From: Symsagittifera roscoffensis
Taxonomy: Eukaryota > Xenacoelomorpha > Acoela > Convolutidae
NCBI RefSeq assembly: GCF_963678635.1
Contig: NC_087062.1
Coordinates: 65,594,647 to 65,658,646, forward strand
Direction: 5' to 3'
DNA: 64,000 nucleotides
Below the pieces are notes generated by a model, which saw nothing but the letters and a program-made list of their open reading frames with translations, ran no database searches and was not told the origin of the DNA. Of this stretch, positions 55,991 to 64,000 are shown one piece after another. Within the stretch, counting starts at the first letter, position 1; each line of letters opens with the position of its first letter. Both the position numbers and the translations under genes were made by a program.

Positions 55991-58075
55991 AAATATTCTT
56001 AACTAATAAATTTAAATTAGTACTAACCATTCTTTACTCATGTTTCTTTTACATTTTTGGTCTTCATACCACGATCATCTGCAAAAAACAGAAAAGAAAA
56101 TAAAAAAATAAACTTGTTAAAATTCTTCTAAAGTTCATTAATATTTTACACAAGATAATCTGATAAAATTCATACCAAATGTAGTAAATTAATTTATAAA
56201 TTATTTCCCCATAAAGCAGTAAATTTAATTTTGATGAAAATTTATAACTTTAAATTTCCCCCGAAACTAGCAGTAAAATTGAAATTCTATGTAATAATAT
56301 GATAAATGAAAATGCAGTACTAACCTTTTGATATTTTCATTCACTAGCACAGGAATTCTATTCAAACTCGCACAGCTCGCCCACGAATAATTATTTAAAT
56401 AATGATTTTAAGTTTCAAGTTTTCACACTCAACAACTCTAACACATGATAACAAGTTTCAAACTTTCCTTTAACCCGGTTGGAAAGGAATTATATACTAA
56501 ACCAAACTAACCAACGCAGCTTACTAAACACCACAAATCATAAAATAACAGCATGACTAAGAAAAGAAAACCAACGGTACCCAAACCGGATTAACCCAGT
56601 TTAAAACTGGATAATTTATTCTTTCGAAGACTATTATAAAGTCTAAGAAAGAAATAATAAAACACAAAAAAATCGAAAGACAAACCCATAACAAAAACAA
56701 TTTGATTTTTGAAAAAACGACACAACCAAAGAAACATAAGAAAGACCAACATAAACCCAACATAAAACGTTATCACATAACAGGACCTCTCAAAGAAACC
56801 GCACGAAATCATACTCCCACTCCTGGCCTAACCCACCAGAGAGGACGTCCTGAGCATGCTCTATAGCCGGCCTAACCCACCGCGCTACATCCACGCTTTG
56901 TGACCACACTTCTATTTTTAATAAGAGGTACTCAAGGGTGAGTAACTCATCAAAATAACCGAACTAAAACAAAATGCTTTTGTGAAAACAACTAACTAAA
57001 TTCATGATTAAAAAACCGAACTAATAAAAATTTTATAAAATGTAAATCATACCTTGCAGTATATAGATCAACACACAACAACAAAGACGAACATCCAAAG
57101 ACAAAATGATCCCATTACACTTGAACAAGAATGGCTAACCACAACCGATATGCCGTCCACAATCACAACTCAAAGGATTTAGAGTACGACTTGACTTCGC
57201 AGAAAAGGACTTCATTGAACTAGACCAATGACCACCTCGATGTTCAAGTATACGTACAGATCCGAGTTACAAGGCATCCCTTCCACACACAATCTCCACG
57301 TCATTCCCAGACGAGGTTGAACACAAAACAAGTTCTCTACATAATACAGAAAAACCCGTCATAGCAAACCATTTTTAAATCAGATTGATTTCATTGGGAA
57401 ACACAGTCGTTGTCACAAGACGACACAACGATTGATGTCCCTAACTCCAGCGTCCTGGAACTTCTCTAACAAGAGGAACCGGACAAGAATATGATGTTCG
57501 CCAAATACCAACGTTCATCATCCATCCTTTGAATGGCAGAAAGATAATTCTAAAAAACTCTGTAAAACCCGGATGGGTGGAACCTGATCTAAACTATATT
57601 TTATGATTGGATAAATTAGATATTTTACCACTGAAAAGTATTTAATATTAAACGATCATGATCCATCTAACTAACAACCCACTTATTTGTAAGTGCTGAA
57701 ATTACTTGTAATTTCAGCACCAGAGAGATTTGAATTTAACTTAGAAATTAGTTGTCTCTCCAAGAGAACTTCAGCAGCCGCAACAAACCAGTATACCCTA
57801 GATCTATTGAGCCTAGCAGAGACTAGTTAAACACCCTGAGACTAGAAAGTATAAGAATAAGATTAGGATCGGTATTAGACTAAGAAGTTGCACGAATCTA
57901 TCCGGCCGATAAAAAAGATAGCGTGACGAGCAGACGGTGTACCCTATACGAAATTACTCTATGAGTTAACCACATTGGTCCTAACTCATTTGGTGCGACC
58001 ATAAGTCTCGAATAAGACCTTAATAGCTTAGAATTAACCAAAAATAGATTAGAAATTAGACAAAATATTTTTAAA
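55991..58075. other. Non-coding part of the 7.55-kb unit
   Basis: The plus strand is A- and C-rich and poor in G. No coherent plus-strand frame was found, and the minus-strand hydrophobic frames near 56560-56810 are composition artefacts. CATCTGCAAAAAACAG near 56090 is a possible acceptor for the donor at 55975. The perfect hairpin at 57693 is listed separately. Confidence 0.45.
57693..57720. other. Perfect 13-bp hairpin with 2-base loop
   Basis: GTGCTGAAATTAC, then TT, then GTAATTTCAGCAC. The arms pair without mismatch. It could be a transcript-end structure, a recombination site or a replication signal. Nothing nearby decides which. Confidence 0.8.
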
Positions 58076-58309
58076 ATGTTATACGATAATAATTTAATCG
58101 AAATGTCTCTACAACTCAATAGATCAGAGCCGATATTCCGAACAATAATAGAACTACCCGGAATTAGAAGAAGACCTCGAACAAAAGACGACATACGACA
58201 AAGTATAAACTTACCAAATAGTTTTATGATCGTACGGCAAAAGCCAACACAAACTTTTATATTTAGAATCTTATTAGCAATGAATTTAGATTTTCATCTG
58301 CAAACATAA
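58076..58309 (+). CDS. Possible small ORF in the unit, unknown
   Basis: A 77-codon ATG frame is rich in Arg/Ile/Leu (SLQLNRSEPIFRTIIELPG, then IRRRPRTKDDIRQS). Its frame is open about 12 codons upstream of the ATG. The A-rich codon use (AGA, CGA, ATA, CTA) matches that of the 609-codon frame, so it could belong to the same element. No motif is recognised. Confidence 0.3.
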   Translation: MLYDNNLIEMSLQLNRSEPIFRTIIELPGIRRRPRTKDDIRQSINLPNSFMIVRQKPTQTFIFRILLAMNLDFHLQT

Positions 58310-58437
58310 AATTTTGAAGTCAATCTTGATGATCATTTCAGGCGCTAAACAAAATTATTAATATACAATAACGATTGATAAAAATATCTCAGATCAATTT
58401 CTTAATTTCTGCAGTCTTGAAAATGAAAATAAAAATT

Positions 58438-58845
58438 AGTAGCATGACTGTGCCAGTCGGTCATGTCTGGGGGTTTGACCTTGAGAAATACGTAATTTTG
58501 GAGTGAAATTTTAATTTTGCAAAATTCGAATCGAGCCTGTCATGCTCAATTTTCTCGAACCAACTGAAAATGAAAAAGTCAGAAATGAGAACACCCGAAT
58601 TAACAATTGCGGGAAACTACTCAAGAAAAAGGCAGGAAATTGCTATTCGCAATTTCTCGATACGAAATATCAAGAGAGTAGAGCTGTCTTGTCCTGAAAA
58701 CAGGAGAATCGAATACGGACTTGAGACAGAACAATTATTCGAATGGAAAGGAGTGGACTCTGAATGGAAGAGTGGACAACTCGAGTGTCCAAAGGGTTCA
58801 TTCAGAGACTTTGATTCTAGAGACAAAACTTACTTCTGTTATTGA
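58438..58845 (+). pseudogene. Cysteine-containing frame with one internal stop, unknown
   Basis: After TTAATTTCTGCAG (acceptor-like, ~58416) one frame reads VPVGHVWGFDLEKYVILE, a TGA, then on to a 91-codon ATG stretch. That stretch ends VELSCPENRRIEYGLETEQL, FEWKGVDSEWKSGQLECPKG and SFRDFDSRDKTYFCY. The cysteine pattern and charged text look extracellular, like a glycoprotein ectodomain fragment. No family is recognised. Confidence 0.3.
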
Positions 58846-60255
58846 AACTAATTGGCCTTAAAACTTATTTAGTTATATTATTTAATTCTCAAGCTGCTCA
58901 GTTATAACTTACTCCTCATACTCAAGTGCGTCGATATGTAAGTTCCAATTTAAATTTCTCGAGTGTATTTTATGATAGTTATGTTGAGATAAGGCGAGTT
59001 TTAGGTTGATCCATCTGAAATGGATCAAAGTTCCACTGTCCAATAAAAAGTAACTAAGCGGATTGTTCCGACCCGGTTTTTAACGGCGTTCATGTATTTT
59101 GGGTATCCCGAGACCTAAGTATGGGGACGTTTTTATTTCTAGAGTGGGGGGGTATTTTGGTAGTGGCCTTTAAGCTGTAATGGGTTCCAGTCTCATGTCG
59201 CAAGCGAACCGAATTGGCTCCGACCGTTCTTGAGGCGGAAAAGCACAAGAGATAGTGTCCCTGACTCTTGAGCCAATGGTTATAGGGCCTATTTTTCTTA
59301 AGCCTCATATGTGACTAAAGTAGGCGACTGTTACATAGTGTTTTTATGGCGCTCCTGGGTGTTTTTACGACATCATGACTACGGAGTCGAACCCACTTGA
59401 CACAGCTCCGGGCTACATGCCCATTCTAGAGTACCGGTGGTACGGTTCAGCGGGAACGTGTAAACCTTCCGGTTGTACCGTGATAGCTTTTTAAGAAAAC
59501 TCAAGAAAACTTCCTGGTACGCTCTCCGAACGAGGCTTAGCTAACCGAGTAAAGGGGGGCAACTAGGGGGACAAAAACACGAGCAAAAAAGGAAAACAAA
59601 TAGGAACAAAAACTATAAAACGAAAAAAGACAGTGACTTTGATACCAAATTAGTTGGATCGAACCTTTGTATTAATTAAATAGTATACACATACTGTTTT
59701 ACAAGACCGATCGTTTCGATCAATCTAGCAATTTTTCGATCAACTAGCAGTGACCTTGGTAGGGTGCCCGAGTGGGGGGCGTTGTTAAGGGTTTTTAGAT
59801 AGATTGCGACCCAACCGGACCACTGGGAGACTTGACTGGAAAGGGTGACCAGTCGAGTGGGAAAGAGGTTCACAAGGATCGAAACGGACCACCAAGAGAC
59901 TTGATTGGAAGAGGTGACCAGTCGAGTGGGAAAGTGGGTCTGCTGTCAAGGGCAGAACAGAGACAACCAGCACAGGGCCACCACAAGAGGACGCACAAGG
60001 GTGTTCTCAGGTCGGACAACGGGTATCGTTAGAATCCACATTACATTATAAGAAATAAGTGTAAAATTGGATAAGCGGAGTCCCATTGTTTTGAGGCAGT
60101 TTTTACTCAAGCAGACCTGGAAACAGGTCTACGGTTTTTTCAAGAGAGGTTTAGCACCCGGCGCTTAAGGGATTTTTCGGCTTAAGAGGGGGGCTAAACA
60201 GGGGGGAGGTTAGCAGGGGGACTGGTTAGGTTAGAGGTTGGCGGTTGTAAATTGT
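58846..60255. other. G-rich non-coding part of the 7.55-kb unit
   Basis: The plus strand switches from G-poor to G-rich (GGGG runs throughout 59120-60260). It includes an inverted-repeat region near 59430-59490 (ACCGGTGGTACGGTTC against GGTTGTACCG) and the 68-bp duplication listed next. No supportable gene. Confidence 0.45.
59817..59940 (+). repeat. Imperfect 68-bp tandem duplication
   Basis: GGACCAC at 59817 and 59885 each start a unit containing GAGACTTGACTGGAAAGGGT (or the variant with ATT and AGAGG), then GACCAGTCGAGTGGGAAAG. Confidence 0.85.
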
Positions 60256-60433
60256 AAAAAGGGGGGAATTAGAGTAACTAGTTAATCGACATCGTTGATT
60301 TAGTTACATTAGCCATCAACACGCGTGGTAACAATAGGTGGACATCCAAAACTTATCTCGAGTTAAGATTGGTACGCTGGTTGGATCGGTAGGGGGGAAC
60401 GGATATAGACAGTTTTCGTGACACCTCATAAGA
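60256..60433 (+). repeat. 178-bp direct repeat, first copy
   Basis: Begins AAAAGGGGGGAATTAGAGTA and ends TTCGTGACACCTCATAAGA. It is almost identical to 60668-60842, 412 bp downstream. Confidence 0.93.
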
Positions 60434-60667
60434 CAACTAGTGGGGGGAGGAAAACGCGTGGCAATTAGGTACCAGACATTTTTTTTGAAAGAAGGTTGAC
60501 ATTTGTCTCCTTTGAATTTTAGGTGGGTTGATTACTCTGTTTTGTTTTTTTTTTCGGTATAAAATTTTATTTTTTCTATATACATTGTTGCGTTTTGGGG
60601 AAGATTTGCGATTGGTTTTTAATACAAACAGGTGATCACAAGATACCTGCACACCGAAGAAACGGTG
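60434..60667. promoter_or_regulatory. Spacer between the 178-bp repeats, with a TATA-like box
   Basis: Contains TTTTCGGTATAAAATTTTAT near 60553-60572, which fits a TATA element. Because it lies between two direct repeats that follow purine tracts, the 412-bp segment could be LTR-like, with its own promoter. Inference only. Confidence 0.35.
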
Positions 60668-60842
60668 AAAGGGGGAATTAGAGTAACTAGTTAATCGACA
60701 TCGTTGATTTAGTTACATTAGCCATCAACACGCGTGGTAACAATAGGTGGACATCCAAAACTTATCTCGAGTTAAGATTGGTACGCTGGTTGGATCGGTA
60801 GGGGGGAACGGATATAGACAGTTTTCGTGACACCTCATAAGA
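60668..60842 (+). repeat. 178-bp direct repeat, second copy, at the unit junction
   Basis: Starts GAAAGGGGGAATTAGAGTAA and ends exactly where the second 7.55-kb unit begins (CTCATAAGA/GTTGCTTG). Confidence 0.93.
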
Positions 60843-60898
60843 GTTGCTTGAAATCATTGACACATTGCTTTAAATAACTGAAGCAAGCCTCGCTTAAG

Positions 60899-61416
60899 TA
60901 TCCAAAAAAAGAACCGTGCTTAGCTATTGTTGTATCTTTAGATACTCAATGTGTTGAAAGTAAGATTGAGAAAGGTATGAATATGGACCAGCTCTATTGT
61001 TAAACTGATTTAAAACGAAAGAGTTATTCCCGACAAAAGGATTTGCAGATATTTATACACAAGATTATAGCGGATATTTTAAAGACATTAAAGACTATAT
61101 ATATCTAAACGGTGAGAAATACAGACCACAAGATATTTCACCTATAAATATTTTCAGCTTTGTTACCCTAAAAAATGAAATTCTCGATTTTCTAGGTTGG
61201 CCCTATTACATCTTAGAAAAATTAACTATCCTATACGCAATGTTTAACTTTATACGATTTCTTTTTTCACTTTTAAAAGGAATCTATAACACATGCGCTA
61301 TACACACACAAGTAAATAGACAAGCAAGTGTAGCACGCATACTATTTGCAGGATTTTTTGGAATTTTTTCATCATCAATAAACAAAATTCTTCTAGACGC
61401 ACAAATAAAAGAATAG
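60899..61416 (+). pseudogene. Envelope-like membrane glycoprotein, C-terminal part (copy 2)
   Basis: Same text as 53345-53861, including the upstream stop and frame change and the TAG at 61414-61416. Preservation of the same breaks shows that the lesions, or recoding sites, predate the duplication. Confidence 0.4.
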
Positions 61417-61719
61417 AATACAAAAATAGCGACAAGACAGAACACATACGACGAAGAACATAATAACATAGAAGTAACACCTACCGCACCACAGTTGCCA
61501 CCCCTACCACATAACCATCCATTATCCTTAGCCCCACGTAATTTCCGAAACCTAGCAATAACACATAAACCAAATTTTAGACCAAACATATCGCAAAGTC
61601 CCATACAACATATAATGACACATCATTCACAAGATGATAATACATATGAACAAATTATAGAACAACCCCATACCACCGCTTTTCAGTCTCAAAATTATCA
61701 TTTTTTTAGACCACGATGA
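61417..61719 (+). pseudogene. Proline-rich extension after an in-frame TAG (copy 2)
   Basis: Appears identical to 53862-54164 and again overlaps the next frame as ATGA. Confidence 0.45.
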
Positions 61720-63545
61720 GCCGACAACTTGGATCCCTACACCGCTCAAATTCCCATCCAACCAACCTCAACACTCCAATCCCAATAATCCCACTTTTTG
61801 CTTTCCCACCACCCGATTTTCCAACTATTAATATATCATCAAGCATGAATTCGGATACTAAGTCAGATATTTCAGTTTTATACTCCATTTCACAACTTAA
61901 TAACCCTAATATAGAAACCCCTGATGAATTTGCAGACTCCGAACCATCTCCATCCAATATTTTTCAAACCAACTCCTCAGTTTTTTCAAAACCCCCTTTT
62001 CAACCGATCCCACCAAAAAATCCACTCCCATCCGTTTCCACTCCTTCTTATGATTCGCAAGTAACCCCAACCTATTCTCCATTTCATTCCGACCGATCAT
62101 CTAATAATTCTCCAGATACCCCCCAAATCTCCCAGGAACTCGATAATTTTATCACCCTACAACAACAGCTAATACACCCTAACACCCTCACTATAAATCA
62201 AATTTTATCCACAATAGAATCCTCAAACCCACCTACTCCTACACCCTCCTCAGCTTACACTGCATCATTAGCACAATCATCCACATCCACCGAATCATCA
62301 AATAGCACTCACCGAGCTTATCGCACTCTTAAAAGAAAATTCCCGAACCATCCATTCCCGACCAAACCAGGAACAGCCTGCGAATATATTAATCATCCAC
62401 ACCACACCAACACGAAAGATTTTCTAGCAATCACCTTACCCTCATTCCCACAATATACTTTAAACACACCTAACGACACTAACGACACACGTAGTTTTGT
62501 AGATGAACATGTTTTAATGCCGACACTTCACTGGACAGCGTATTACCATTTTACTAATCCCCTTTGCCTGCCACTCTCTAGTACTCATAACAATATAGAA
62601 AAGAATAAAGATATGCTATATAGACTCACCGCAACACTAACACCTAGACAATTTGCTTATATAGGATATAAAAAATCACTAAAAACATTCACTGCACCCC
62701 GAGCTAACGACTTTACAATAGAATATTACGACCATAATATCATCCGAACTAATCAAGACCAATTTCTAGATGACGACCGCTTTGCTAACCCACAACTAAC
62801 AGCAAAATTCTTCATCAAAACGTCATATGTTTTCACACTTAATATTTTTGATAGAAAATATGATCACATCATTTCTGAAGCACTAAATGATATTCAAGCT
62901 TACGAAAGTTTTAAAGCAAAATTTCAGTTATTTTCACTAACCTTTCACTTCCTTGCACCACATGAACGCGATTTGCACTGTTCACACATCATTATGTTAT
63001 GCACTAAACAGACTCATACATATACATACTATCGCTTCATACAAAATCATTTTGATTTACATACTCCATCAAGACAACCACACCATCGTTTTCAGTTTCT
63101 TAACTCGAAGTACACTTCACCATTTTTTCTTAATTTCACCTATTGCATCAAGGATACTAACCTCCACGGCATCCTCCGCAATTATGACCCGGTAAAACAA
63201 ATGTATATATTTTGTCCCATCACGAAAACCTTTAATGCCGAAGAATCCAGACCCTTCCTTATCCCACTTGAATTTATTCAACTTATAGAAATCCCAAAAT
63301 TAGAATTTACTCACAATACTAAATATAATCACAAAATATATAACCTCATTCAAAACACACCTTATGAGTTTGCAGTAGGCACCGAAGAACTAAAGACCAT
63401 TAAAGCACTTCAATTGCTTTGGCCACTGCTCCAAACTAAAAGCATCATTCGCATACTAGTTAAATTACTAACAAATTCGGACATAATACACGACATCTTT
63501 CCCCACGGCTTTTTCCCAGACAATTTACAGGTAGGTATAATTTGA
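61716..63545 (+). CDS. Unrecognised 609-residue protein, copy 2
   Basis: Full-length and intact, like copy 1. It differs at residue 205 (Leu here, Phe in copy 1) and residue 391 (Asn here, Thr in copy 1). Both changes are single-base and replace an amino acid; I noticed no silent difference. The acceptor-like and donor-like sites are both preserved. Confidence 0.75.
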   Translation: MSRQLGSLHRSNSHPTNLNTPIPIIPLFAFPPPDFPTINISSSMNSDTKSDISVLYSISQLNNPNIETPDEFADSEPSPSNIFQTNSSVFSKPPFQPIPPKNPLPSVSTPSYDSQVTPTYSPFHSDRSSNNSPDTPQISQELDNFITLQQQLIHPNTLTINQILSTIESSNPPTPTPSSAYTASLAQSSTSTESSNSTHRAYRTLKRKFPNHPFPTKPGTACEYINHPHHTNTKDFLAITLPSFPQYTLNTPNDTNDTRSFVDEHVLMPTLHWTAYYHFTNPLCLPLSSTHNNIEKNKDMLYRLTATLTPRQFAYIGYKKSLKTFTAPRANDFTIEYYDHNIIRTNQDQFLDDDRFANPQLTAKFFIKTSYVFTLNIFDRKYDHIISEALNDIQAYESFKAKFQLFSLTFHFLAPHERDLHCSHIIMLCTKQTHTYTYYRFIQNHFDLHTPSRQPHHRFQFLNSKYTSPFFLNFTYCIKDTNLHGILRNYDPVKQMYIFCPITKTFNAEESRPFLIPLEFIQLIEIPKLEFTHNTKYNHKIYNLIQNTPYEFAVGTEELKTIKALQLLWPLLQTKSIIRILVKLLTNSDIIHDIFPHGFFPDNLQVGII

Positions 63546-64000
63546 AAATATTCTTAACTAATAAATTTAAATTAGTACTAACCATTCTTTACTCATGTTT
63601 CTTTTACATTTTTGGTCTTCATACCACGATCATCTGCAAAAAACAGAAAAGAAAATAAAAAAATAAACTTGTTAAAATTCTTCTAAAGTTCATTAATATT
63701 TTACACAAGATAATCTGATAAAATTCATACCAAATGTAGTAAATTAATTTATAAATTATTTCCCCATAAAGCAGTAAATTTAATTTTGATGAAAATTTAT
63801 AACTTTAAATTTCCCCCGAAACTAGCAGTAAAATTGAAATTCTATGTAATAATATGATAAATGAAAATGCAGTACTAACCTTTTGATATTTTCATTCACT
63901 AGCACAGGAATTCTATTCAAACTCGCACAGCTCGCCCACGAATAATTATTTAAATAATGATTTTAAGTTTCAAGTTTTCACACTCAACAACTCTAACACA
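63546..64000. other. Start of the non-coding part of unit copy 2
   Basis: Parallel to 55991-56445 with no difference that I noticed. No gene. Confidence 0.6.

Larger units (their letters stand above)
53288..60841 (+). repeat. 7.55-kb unit, copy 1 of a tandem direct repeat
   Basis: The sequence from AGTTGCTTGAAATCATTGAC at ~53288 returns at ~60842 and then runs in parallel to the end of the window at a constant 7,555-bp offset. The overlap visible is about 3.16 kb. In the 609-codon frame I found two substitutions between copies. The unit holds the envelope-like tail, the 609-codon frame, two smaller frames, a hairpin and short direct repeats. No reverse transcriptase, integrase or transposase motif is seen in it. 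It could be a tandem array, two copies of a long repeat flanking an insertion, or a recent segmental duplication. Confidence 0.85.
60842..64000 (+). repeat. 7.55-kb unit, copy 2 (continues past the window)
   Basis: Parallel to 53288-56445. The copy is cut by the window end within the non-coding part after the 609-codon frame. Confidence 0.95.

Noticed and set aside
56557-56812. Hydrophobic minus-strand frames in the unit
   Set aside because: Product of the A-rich plus strand; no start context.

Overview
The window is nuclear DNA of a multicellular animal. It is AT-rich, full of satellite and transposable-element sequence, and sparse in genes. The best evidence for an animal is a three-exon claudin/PMP22-type four-transmembrane gene with GT-AG introns. 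A Ty3/gypsy retrotransposon, short inverted-repeat elements and a LINE-type protein tail fit a marine-invertebrate-like genome. I cannot name the species.

Layout. 1-5643: a satellite built from a ~25-bp monomer, arranged first as ~760-bp blocks and then as 174-bp seven-mers, which are themselves ordered into a ~1,018-bp super-unit. 6920-7330: GC-rich minisatellite and related repeats. 7794-14297: a complete but decayed Ty3/gypsy LTR retrotransposon on the minus strand, with 210-bp LTRs, a primer-binding site overlapping the gag start codon, a polypurine tract and a near-match 5-bp target duplication. 14.3-46 kb: mostly non-coding. It holds about eleven copies of a dispersed element with small hairpins at both ends, a second dispersed family, AT-palindrome tracts built on TATAATCGATTATA, microsatellites, long G tracts, a G-tract element with inverted ends and a few weak exon-like islands. 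46.1-46.4 kb: a frameshifted LINE-type C-terminal fragment. 46984-49202: a two-exon gene for a small secreted cysteine-rich protein, whose intron carries a ~905-bp element with ~40-bp terminal inverted repeats. 50201-52673: the claudin-like gene. 52912-53250: a possible first exon pointing away from it.

53288-64000: a 7.55-kb unit starts at ~53288 and starts again at ~60842, at 7,555-bp spacing. The 3.16 kb visible in both copies are nearly identical. The unit carries an envelope-like membrane-protein tail, a proline-rich extension after one stop codon, and an unrecognised 609-codon frame. That frame starts on an ATGA overlap, follows a good 3' splice-site sequence and ends at a good 5' splice-site sequence. 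The unit also holds a perfect 13-bp hairpin, a 178-bp direct repeat and a strong switch in strand composition. No reverse transcriptase or integrase is recognisable in it. This is the best candidate here for an undescribed genetic element.

The two supported cellular genes lie side by side on the minus strand, and both proteins enter the secretory pathway. Nothing else shows that they act together.
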